Part shown: one piece after another, positions 22,510-32,365 of the stretch
Layout of the letters: each line of letters opens with the position of its first letter
How positions within the stretch are numbered: the first letter of the stretch is position 1
NCBI GenBank assembly: GCA_008704415.1
Contig: VXIS01000060.1
Location: forward strand, 1-64,000
Reading direction: 5' to 3'
DNA length: 64,000 bases
DNA from: Sphaerosporella brunnea
Taxonomy: Eukaryota > Ascomycota > Pezizomycetes > Pezizales > Pyronemataceae
Notes under the pieces: model-generated
What the model was told of the DNA's origin: nothing
Seen by the model: only the letters and a program-made list of their open reading frames with translations
Databases searched by the model: none
Made by a program: the position numbers and the translations under genes

Positions 22510-24363
22510 CCAGCACGGTCGTCACATACTCTCCAAAATCTAGAGTATATACTTCCGGCTAGTGACCTTGAGCATTTTTCATCTTTTGTACATTCCTGGG
22601 AAATTAGAGTGGGAGCATGTCGAGATGCTTCCGTTTGCTTGGTTGGAGAGGTAATAACGACGATACGAAAAAGGGTATTTTGTTTTGAGGGGAAGATGTT
22701 TTAAGAGCAGGACGGTTGGGCACCGATGCTATCATATGTTGGTGGCAGAAAACAATCTTTGTCGTTAGATTGGGGGATTAACATCCCAATCCTTGCTTTT
22801 ACTTCATCTTCATAGCTTTTTAGTACGGTGTTTCTTTTTGTTTCCTTTTTTTTTTTTTTTTTTTTTTTTCTCCTTGCATGTGTCTATCTGCTTCCGGGTT
22901 TCAGGGCTTGATTTTTTTTTTGGTGCTTTGTTCAATTCCTTTTTCTTTTCGTTATCGTTTGGTATTTTCAAGATTCCCCTGTTCTACTACCCCTATCAGG
23001 CCTTGGTTCCGGTGGGTTTGGAGTGCGAGGAGTATGCATTGTTCAGGAAGTTAGCTTGCCTGAGTGGGTTTTTTTTTTTTTGTTTTTTTTTTCCTTTCTC
23101 GGTGGGAGGCGCTGCGGCTGTGCTGGTTGTTTGGCTTTTGGGGGAAAGGCTATGGGTTATGCCTTGTTCACACTTCCCAACGTACATTACTGCTCACTTT
23201 ACTCACCTTCTCATTCACTTTGTGTGGCACCGCGTGCTCGTTCGTGGTATTCTACACTCACTGACTACTCACTTTGTTAGGTAGCCAAGTGGAGAGTGAG
23301 GTGCGACGGGGTTGCGCAACAACCACGTTCGCGAATCATCTGGATAAGAGAAAGATATTACTTCACGGGGCAATGTGTATAAGTACATACTTCTATCTTT
23401 TCTCTTCATTTTGTCCAACGTGTATTATCATTGTTTCCTTGGGCGCTGCTTTTTGGTCCCTATCATCCAAACTCTAAGGTTCCTACTGATGTCTTTCATG
23501 TTTTATGTTCGTGTCTACGATTATCGGTAAATACTTCTTATTCATGTACTTTATGTGTATCCTTAATGCATGCATACTCTGGTATTCTTATAAAGTAGAA
23601 CTTAAATCTCTCTCGTGCTGCGGTTCAAAGACTCCACAACTTACCACCCACGGCCTCGCCCGTCTGTGGACACCTGAGGTTCAAGGGTAGACTCTTTCGT
23701 ATATAGCCATATGTCATGGCCGCAAGCGGCCGAATACATTATGATTAAAACAAACCACCCACGGCCGTCGTCACTCGCCGATCTGGAGCTCGGAAGCGTC
23801 TCTACGGTCGATGAGGACAAGGCTGTTGTTGACTTGTACGTGCTGGAGAGGGCTTTCTTGGGTACAACGCGCAGCGTTTGTTTGAGCATGTGCTCGAGGA
23901 AAAAAAAAAAAAAAAAAAAAAAAATCAATCTATATTACGAGACCAAGCAAATCGCAAATCGTCTTTGCTCAGAAAAAGACCCGGAAGTTAGGCGTGGCCG
24001 TTCCGTTCCGTTCATCACCGGAAAGAAATGAAAGGTGCAGAGTTCTATCATATCATTATGGATGGTGAATGTACATACATACATGGTGCGCCGCCGCTTG
24101 TCAAGGTCTTTGTCGCAGTCAACGAAGTCATCTCGACGCGGTTTCCGGCTCCGACTGTCAACGCAATTGTTTTCTCCGGGCTTCAGCTTGTGCATCACCT
24201 CTCCCTTAATTCCACATGCAGGGCCGACAGAGTATGTGTATATAAAGCATGCGTGATTTCATCATGAAATAAACCCCACGAAAATGGAACAGACATGAAG
24301 AATTATTCGAGTACATACTTGTTACACATCCCCGCCAGAAAAAAAGCATCAATGAAAGAAATA
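22510..24363. other. Convergent intergenic region, T-rich, no gene seen
   Basis: About 1.85 kb separates the stops of the cyclin and NUP120 genes. It has long T runs (about 22845-22870, 22912-22921, 23070-23092), an A run near 23900-23923, and a small direct repeat CCACCCACGGCC (about 23645 and 23756). Frames here are driven by homopolymers, so I call none. Confidence 0.5.
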
Positions 24364-27300
24364 TCAAACAAAGAATCCACCGTTAAGCAGTAGACCAACC
24401 CTCTCGACTTCCGATTGATACTCGGCCTTGATGTCGGCAAGAGTAAGGATTTGTCGTTGGTGCGTTGCTCGGGTACCATCGAGTTTAGTCCTCTTGGTAC
24501 TTCTGTCTGCAGTGCCATCACTTCCATCAACCCTCGCGTCAGAGAGAATCCATGCTTGATCCTCGCAGACACATGAGAGAACATTGATCAAGGCCAAGTA
24601 TCCGTCAGTCACAACACGGGAATTCGGATCCGTCGAACCAACATTCGCAGTTCGTAGTCGCTGAAGTCTCTCGTGCAGAATATAGGCCGCTACAGCTTTG
24701 ATTAATGCAAGACACGATAAGGATTTTGACATTACTTACCACCGCGATAGTCCCCTCTCTGGATACGCCATGCATAGAGAACTTGATGGAAAGGTGGTCC
24801 AGCAGAAACGTCGAGTATTTGTTGACATTTGAATTTGAGGGCCTCATCGACTTCGTCATGTAATCCAATCCAAGGGTAGGAACAGAGACGTTCCCCCTCG
24901 TTTTGTTCCACCATGGCTGTGACTAGATCACGCACCGCAGCGTGTCGCCTATGCCGTTCAGTGGGTGCAAGAATATTTGGAGAGGGAAAAACGTACAAGG
25001 CTTCGTCGGTATAACGAGAAAGCGCCATATAGGCTTCGTCAAATAGAGACACCTTCAAGGCTGCGTTGAAATACTTCAAAAGGATTTCAGAGAGCAATTG
25101 CGCCTCAGCCTTAAATAACGTGAGCCGAATGACAGGATTGGAAGAAAGGTTCAGACAATACGCACCGTGTCACTTAAATTTAGCAAGGCCACATTGCATG
25201 ACTCGACAACATATTCCGAGGCACCTTGTTCCTCAAACAAACTCGCCACGTGCAAGTGATACTTGGCCATGCCGCAACCCACTGCTCCAGATTCCGTTGA
25301 GAACACATTGGTTGCCGGGAAAGCCGAGCGGGAAGCCATTGCTATATTGACATAATGTCAATCAAAAAGACCAAGAAAACGATGATTGGTAATGCAAATA
25401 TACCCATTCCATAAGACGCCTTGTTGAAACTTGAAGAAGCCATGGCGTAGCTCCGAGCTTTCAACTGAACTCTAGCCTTAACGTATGAACCCCAGGCAGT
25501 TGATGGCAAGAACTTTTCGAAATCGGTGGCAGGACCACTTGCATTGACGTCCAATAGTGCCAAAGCAACATTTGTGACTCCGTTCCCACGGTCATACAGG
25601 TCGAGACTGGCAAGAAATTTTCGTATGCACAGGGAAAGTGTTACCAAAGGCTTCCTACCGGATCCGGACAAAGAGGGACCAAAGTTGTGCGGTAATAGCA
25701 ACCGAATAACAGAGCCTCGTTCGCTCCGATGAGCGATTGTGGTCTCTCCCGAAACCCGCAGATCCGTCAATGCCGTTGATATGTCATCATGCTTAGCATC
25801 GCGAGCCAATGGCGTAGGTGTCCTTGCCATCCAACTAAGAACTTCGTACTCCTTGAGGTATCCTAGAAGCTGGTGATATAGTGTTTCTGGGTTTGAGATT
25901 CTAGAAAACTGCCGAGTATCGTCTGCAAATGCTACGTATATCAACAGCAAGGCGAGTTGCAGGAGTAACTCGTAATTGACATGGATAACCTCCTGTGAGC
26001 CACCAGCCAGGACTTTTGCACCAAAGGATGTTAGCCTTGAAGAGCCAGCATGCGAGTCCGGCTGGTGATAAAGGCTGGTTATAAGTGAACCGAAAGCCAA
26101 TTCCGGACTGTGCATGGAATTGAAAAGGTCTTCAAGCTTCTCGTGAGTCTCCTCTGGGACCTCCTGTTCAAGACACCGCTCATAAAAAGCCCACATCGAA
26201 TCGTTGACGGAATGCATCGGCTCATTGACCACTTCTTGCTGTAGGCGCATTATGCAGGTATCTATTGCGGACTCTTCCAACGAGTCCTTCAATTCGTGAG
26301 CCGCAACAACGAGAATCATTGCATCAGAGAGATCATCGGCTTTTAATCCGGCCCCTAATCGCTTGGGGGTTCGGCTGGACAATGTATCGATGTTGGGCCT
26401 GTGCGTGCGGAAGTTGTGCCAAATCACTTCGGTTTCAGTGCACTCCCTCAAAGCAGTAATCCCATCGACATTGACAGTCCACACAAACCCGGATGAAGGG
26501 TCAGCGACCAACGACAATGCCTCCCTCCGTTGTTTGTCCAGCTCCGCGCACAGCCGGGAGAATCGGTCCCACTGATTGCTAAGCTCCCGGCAGTATCTGT
26601 CCACATCGGTTGATGGTACCTGGACAGCAGCACTCACTGTCTTGGTGAGTTTTGCTTGTATGGTTTCAGGAGCCGCCACGTTTGCAGGCGTCGAAGAGTT
26701 GTAATTAGCGTCGTAGATGCGTTGCGCGGATTCAAGTACCGTATCTGGAAAACGACCAGGATACAGAATCCACTGCAGCCAATGCTCGGAAACATCCTGA
26801 GAGGTTTGGAGAATTGTAGTGGGTCTTGGAGGATGCAGGGTATCTGATGTGGCCGTTGTCCAATGGCCCCACGTACCCTTGACATCCCTAATGTCGAAAC
26901 GAACGTTCTGGACTTGGAAGTTTGTATCGCTCTTCCAAAGGACCCATAGGTCATAGATAGTCTCGGATGGAGAAGAAGCGGGCGTTATCCGGAATTCCGA
27001 AATGATCCAGGGAGCAGTGGTGCTAGGAGGCTTCGCATTGAATGTATCCTCAGGATGTAGGTCAACGAGGCTTTGGAATTGTCCTAGTTGTCCATTGTCA
27101 TCCACATAGTGGGATGCCGCCCAAAACTTGAATTTCCCAGTTGACGCTGAAGAAAACGACACGAGATAGAAGCTGTGATCAGACTGGAAAGGTCGATCAA
27201 TTATTGCCAACAAATGTGCTGGCGACGGATCAAGCCAAGTTTTTATCTTCGTCGATGTAGATGGCGTCTCATTGAGAAGATCTGTCACGCGAATAAGATG

Positions 27301-28268
27301 GCCATCCTCCAATGACCAGACCTTGAGCGTATGATCCACCGAAACCGTGAACAACAGCGACTGAGCACCATTTTCTGCCGCTGGCTTGTAGGCAACGGCG
27401 GAGACAACCGTTGTGTGCGTAATGCTGCTTTGGCCGTATGGAACCGTACCGAGGCCAACCCATGGCATCTTATTTTTCAGGAACCCGAAGTAACCGGTGT
27501 CACTGAAAGTCTTTTCTGAGTAGCTGGCCACTGAAGGGTCTGCAACTACAGAAAGGTGAGAAGAAACACAAGTGATACATAACTGGGGGAGGGCAACTTA
27601 CTCCCTGTGATGGATCTGTGAGCCCTGTCCAACTTGAGGATGTTGCCATCCTGAAGAGGGATCACCAGAGATTGATGGCTGATGGGTAGTAAAAAGTGAG
27701 GGGAGTGAAGAGTGAACGCCGACGGACAATACGTTGTGCAATAGTCGCTGGATTGCACGCCGCGCTTCAAAAACGAGGCTCGCATGAGGAAATCAGGCGT
27801 CAGACCCAGAGTGTATAGAACACCGTCTTGCGTCAACGCGTAAATGACCAGCTCATCGCGGGTCGGCGCATCCGCAAATCCCACGGTGCTGGGCTGTATG
27901 GGCTCTGGGAAAACGAATCGAAATGTTTTTTCGAGTTCGCACTGCGCTTCTGGTCTCGTAAAATCCACCGATGTCACCGATAGCACCCGCGAATCCTCCA
28001 CTACCCTCCACAGAATGCAGCGCGGAAAACGTTCCACAGGCCTGTAGTATATCGAAGCTGTGCTCGCATGGTGGGCAAGCTTAAATTTCTCTTCAGTATC
28101 GGATGGTTCTTGACGCTGGCTTCGCCGTTTGATTATGCCCAAGCTTCTGCCTGATCGTCCGGGATGGTAGGGAAGGTGTACGTCGATCGCTGTGTTGGAC
28201 CTCTTTTCTGCCCAATCCAGATTAACACGCGTCTGCTTGAAGAGATGACAGGCTGATCGGTCGGTCAT
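24364..28268 (-). CDS. nup120: Nucleoporin NUP120/NUP160 (Y-complex)
   Basis: Nup120 is a scaffold of the Y-shaped (Nup84/Nup107) complex of the nuclear pore, built of an N-terminal beta-propeller and a C-terminal helical domain. The start chosen is 28268 (MTDRSACHLFKQTRVNLDW), with an in-frame alternative at 28400. Exon 1 joins via GTAAGT to DPSVASYSEKTFSDTGYFGF. The propeller includes VVSAVAYKP and LKVWSLEDGHLIRVTDLL. The C-terminal half has YHLHVASLFEEQGASEYVVE, LLKYFNAALKVSLFDEAYMA, PPFHQVLYAWRIQRGDYRG, and the ending ILTLADIKAEYQSEVERVG, which matches the NUP160 tail. At least six exons with in-frame GT-AG joins are supported. About 1,200 residues is normal for fungal Nup120. Confidence 0.93.
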
Positions 28269-28732
28269 TGTGTCTCCGGGGGGGATGTTAGAGCTATCGC
28301 GGGAGGGCGACGGTGGGTGGTTGGGAAGACTTGCGCAGTATTGTTTGAGTGGGAATCCAAAGGAAGACGTGAAGTGAGAAGTCGCGAAACTCTGGATCAC
28401 GGGACTGCATTGCAGGGTAATTTCACGTGACGTGTTGACTTCATTCGACTGCCCAATACAAGCCTGTTTATAGAATCAGAACCAACGGCGTCCCAGAATC
28501 GAACTTTCATTGCGGCCGTTATTCGTGGACGATATGGAGTATAATATACTAGAGCAATTATATTGGGCCAGCCACTGTGCTCTAGTTATACCCGCAGACA
28601 AAAATAATCGGTGATGGGTATAAACAAGACCCCACTCTATATACGAAAGACAGTACTACAAACTACAAAGAATATAACTACATGTACCCGCCGTGGTGGA
28701 AACTGTGTAGATGCTGCAGCCTCTATGTCACC
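28269..28732. other. Gap between NUP120 and the downstream-encoded hypothetical gene
   Basis: It holds the NUP120 promoter and the 3' end of the next minus-strand gene. The middle (28540-28680) is AT-rich with several TATA-like words. No gene is seen. Confidence 0.4.
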
Positions 28733-29548
28733 TCAGTGACCACAGTGATCCTCCTTGTCGATGCGCTTTAGCTCACTCTCCTGTTCGGCCTCGATTGAAT
28801 GGTCTCTGCGGCTGAAAATACCACTCCTTGGTCGTGCAGTGTCTCGGGTTTCCCTGGAACCGTGGTCCACACCAAACCGCGACAAGATACCCAACTTCTT
28901 GGGCCTGGGACCGTCGTCGTCGAGTTTCACATCCTCAAATCCATCGTCTGGCTCTTCAACGGGAGGCATTCGAGGCGATCGCTGGTCAAGACTCATCCGT
29001 GAGGGTGGTGATGGTCGTGAGTCCAAGCTCATCCTTGGAGGCACGTCCAGGCTAATTCTTGATGGATGCACATCCATGCTCGCCCGTTCGCGGACGGGGC
29101 GCCGGATATCAAAACTGTTTCGTGAAGGAGCGACGTCGCTGATTGGTGATCGAGCTGAGATATCCTAAAGGCAGCGTCAGCGCAATTAATTCGCGAGAGC
29201 CTGCGATTTGCGCAGTTTTACTGACAAATGACCTCCTATATGAATCGAACGATTCTCTGGAGATGGTAAATTGTTCTTCGGGTGGCACTACAGCAGGCCT
29301 GTTTTTGCTGGATGAAGATGAGTTTTCGCGCCTCCAAAAACTCTTTTTCTCGGGCGGCGATGGCTGAAAGAGTGAGCTCCAGCGCAACTTGTTTTGGAGG
29401 GGCAGGTGCAACCCACTGGAAGATAAACCCCGCTATCGTTCACCACTGCGCATTTCACCGCCGCATCAGCTAATGGTATCCTCTTAAAAGCGAATGAAGT
29501 CGACCAACTTCTGCTTCGCATAAAGAACTTGAGTTACGCACCGCTCAT
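28733..29548 (-). CDS. Serine-rich ascomycete-conserved hypothetical protein
   Basis: Function unknown. The readable part contains SPPEKKSFWRRENSSSSSK, PEEQFTISRESFDSYRRSF, then across a GT-AG intron DISARSPISDVAPSRNSFD, repeated RMSLD/RISLD units, EEPDDGFEDVKLDDDGPRPK and KKLGILSRFGVDHG. I recall the blocks RESFDSYRRSFDISARSP and GFEDV-x-L from ascomycete proteins of unknown function, so I judge it genuine. The start at 29548 (MSADAAV after an intron with donor GTGCGT) is a guess. The stretch around 29390-29440 changes frame (from a FQWVAPAPPKQ frame to the PSPPEKKSFWRR frame) without room for a normal intron. That suggests either a missed splice form or a sequence indel. Ser/Arg-rich repeats suggest a disordered phosphoprotein. 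Confidence 0.65.
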
Positions 29549-30514
29549 TTTGTAAGAGTTCCTTTCGTCGTCATTTTTGACGATGTTGACGGCACTGATC
29601 GACCTGGAAGGAGTGCTGTTTGAGGCGTCTAATTCGTTCTCGCTGGAGAGCTGGTCGACTGGAAACGAGGGCACGGCGCTTTTGCGAAACGGATTCCGAA
29701 TGACAGGCATACCTATTTTTCTTTCTTTCTGTGCCGACGAGCGAAAGAGGGCGGCAGCTGACGAGGATCACAGCTATGTACAGTGTATAGTTGGAGAAGG
29801 CAAAGGAACGTGGGATTGAACAGCTTGACTGGCAAGCAAGCGGTTCGATGGGGTATTTTTTTTCCGGGGGGGGGGTGGGTCTGGCGGCTATCTACACGTC
29901 CCGGCATCAGGCAAGTAAGTATCTACTTACCTATAGTAGCTGCCGGAGTATATTGTCGTTACCTCTACATACCTGCTTATGCCTAGGTCGCCACTTGCTC
30001 TAGGCCCTAGAATACTGAGAAGTTGGTACAATGCAGTGATCTACATACATACTGCTCTGCTCCGCCTTCATCCATGGCAAGGCGGGGGCTTTTGGTCTTG
30101 CTCTGTATAGCTTCGGAACCTGAAGATGAATATATGCCGCCGCCACTCGGAACTCGAACTTCCGATGTGGCAAGCAGAAGCATGCGCCTCTCGGCGAAGT
30201 TGTCCGACTTCCGAGGCCGCACTCCAAGTTTCTGCGGAGGGCCAACCCTTGGACTCTGGGGACTCTGGATGTAGCCGGAGTCACGAGACCAAAGTACGAG
30301 CACCAGTACATACATGTACTAGTACTCGGGGGGCGTTTAGTGGGGCGCACTTCCTGAAATGGGAAGACGTGGTGCTGTGGCTTTAACGCAGAATCCATAG
30401 ACTTCGTGTATCTTTCTTTTTCAACCCCGAAAATACCGAAAATGGCGAGATCGAGTGAGATTCAGTGACACATTTTGTATGAGGGAAAAAGTCCGGCGCG
30501 CATCGTCTATTCTC
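29549..30514. other. Intergenic region, no gene seen
   Basis: Short frames occur, for example 29577-29819 on the plus strand, but none has recognisable domains or splice logic. A G10 run lies near 29864-29875. The region leads into the transposase remnant. Confidence 0.4.
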
Positions 30515-31076
30515 CTACATATTCTGTTCTACATGACCTAGTATGGCGTGGCGCTCCCCTCCCGCGTCTATAACAGCTTGGAGACGAGCAGGCATGCTCT
30601 TTATGAAGTCATCCAGCCATCCTCGGAGTGCGTGAATAGCCCATCTCAATGCATATTGCTTCCCACGTAAGACGCCGGGTTCGGGCATCGCGAGTGACGA
30701 AGTCGATTAACCGTTTCTTTTCGGCTTCGTCGAAAATCGGTGGGCGGCCAGACCTCTTGCGGTTCGAGAGACTTCCTTCTCGCTGCTTCCCTCGCTGGTA
30801 GATTTTCTGGCATGTTCGTCTATCTCTATGGAAAAAAAAAAGGATTTTTTTTAAAAAAAAAAAAACTACACAACCAGTAACGATCCCATTTCGCTTATCG
30901 GCGAGGTGCAAATGACCGGTCGCAGTGAACGACTGCATCCGCAGGGACATTCCCGACAGGCGCATCGCATTGGGGTCGGTTGAAAATCCAGGATTGACGG
31001 CCGCCTGTTGGAGGATTAGAGCAGCACTGAGAATGGCGCCCGGTCGAACCATCCAACGCATGTTGACGTAGACCAT
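30515..31076 (-). pseudogene. Internally deleted Tc1/mariner-type transposase
   Basis: The 5' part encodes the paired helix-turn-helix DNA-binding region of a Tc1-like transposase: CQKIYQRGKQREGSLSNRK, RSGRPPIFDEAEKKRLIDFV, TRRLTWEAICIEMGYS. Immediately afterwards, in another frame, comes the usual extreme C-terminus: GWLDDFIKSMPARLQAVIDA then GGERHAIL, ending at 30515. The whole DDE/D catalytic core between them, normally about 200 residues, is missing. The join near 30625 shifts frame. A T/A homopolymer of about 30 bases has grown inside the HTH part (about 30831-30864). This copy cannot make an active transposase. Confidence 0.75.
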
Positions 31077-31088
31077 TGGCTTCCAAAT

Positions 31089-31288
31089 TACCGTAAAAAC
31101 TCACTTAAAAGAGACCCCCCCAGATTTGGTTAGCGGCAAATAATTGCCTTATAAGGAAACTTTTAAGATTACTAAAGAGGGTTTTGTTTTTTAGTGACTT
31201 CCTTTTGGAGATATTAAATTCCATATATGGCAAATCTGTGCCGCTAACCAAATCTGGGGGGGTCTCTTTTAAGTGAGTTTTTACGGTA
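31089..31288. mobile_element. 200-bp MITE with 49-bp perfect TIRs and TA target duplication
   Basis: Sequence 31091-31139 (starting CCGTAAAAACTCACTTAAAA) is the exact inverse complement of 31238-31286. Both ends are bordered by TA (31089-31090 and 31287-31288), the target duplication typical of Tc1/mariner elements. The interior is about 98 bp of AT-rich non-coding DNA. It sits 13 bp beyond the start of the transposase remnant. Confidence 0.9.
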
Positions 31289-32365
31289 TCCCAGCCGTGG
31301 TGAGCCTCTCCGCTGGCCCCCAGCCCGGACGCTCGCAAGCTCGCGCCCAAGTGGTGCACTCATGAAATGCAGTTCACGAATAAATTTAAACGTGTCTTCG
31401 ACACCCAGCAATCTTCCACCACCACCACCATTCAATTATACTACCTATTCAGAGGGGAAGAGCCCTATTGGTCTGTAGATGCCCGGATTCAAGTGGTAAT
31501 TGAGGTTATCAGCGAGACTTTTACATACAAAGACACAGCCCACAGCCAGCCAGCCCGCGTTTCGTAGCCAGGCTGATCAAACAGCCGGCCCATTTTGGCC
31601 GGGCTGACAGCCCGGGCTTTTTGGGCCGGCTATTGAGAACACTGATCTCAAGGGTGGGGCTTAGTCAGAGTGCTCTATGACTAAGCGGCACAGCACTCGT
31701 CTGAGGCAGAAGCGAAGCCTCAAAAAAAAAAAGCCGCCAAACGTCATTATACATACATGTCGCCTGGCAGATGTGTGCCTGACGATGAATCCAACTTTTT
31801 TTTCAAAAAAAGAAAACTTTGTTAAATACATAGTATTGTGTCATACCTACTCGCATTGGACCTTTCAATCCGAGCGGGCCGAGTGCTATCTAAAAGAAAA
31901 TGATCGACCAGGACCTTCATCGGAAGCACGTGCGTTTGATGCATTTCTACCTCGACTTCGGCCGAATACTTCTATTTACATATCACTTGCAATAAACAAT
32001 GCCCTTATCAATGAAGGGGGCCAATAAAAAAAAACCCTTCTACTGGAAAAAAAAACAAAAAAAAAAAAACACACGTAGACTGAGATGGGCCATCTGCGTC
32101 GAGGTCGAAATCTGCAGCAAACAACGGCAAAAGCCTCAACCGCTAGACACTCAAAATCCCCAAAACAAACAAACGAGTACACTGAGAAACAATGAATAGG
32201 TATGCGAGAACAGACCCGTGCACGCCGAAAGAAAAACAATACAGCCAACTACCAAGGCCAAACATTAAAGAAGACACCGCCAGGAAGAGATGAGCTAAGT
32301 AAATGCTTTCAGATGCCAGTCGTGATATGCGAATGCAAGCAAATCCAAACCCTCCTTCAAATCTT
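31289..32365. other. Intergenic region with structured GC-rich and A-tailed segments
   Basis: No protein gene is supported. It contains a nested GC-rich hairpin (31583-31631) and, directly downstream, a set of small hairpins ending in A11 (about 31659-31731). A-rich runs follow (31806-31812, 32027-32072). The last part is the 3' flank of the HUL4-type gene. Confidence 0.45.
31583..31631. repeat. Nested GC-rich palindrome
   Basis: AGCCGGCCCA (31583-31592) pairs with TGGGCCGGCT (31622-31631). Inside, GGCCGGGCT pairs imperfectly with AGCCCGGGC around a GAC loop. The composition is far above the surrounding AT-rich DNA. Confidence 0.7.

Noticed and set aside
22793..23284. 163-codon frame rich in Phe and Leu
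   Set aside because: Driven by T homopolymers in the cyclin 3' region; no conserved motif.
29577..29819. 80-codon frame starting MTMLTALIDLEGVLF
   Set aside because: Looks protein-like at first, but has no family match, no splice sites and lies in the upstream region of the minus-strand hypothetical gene.
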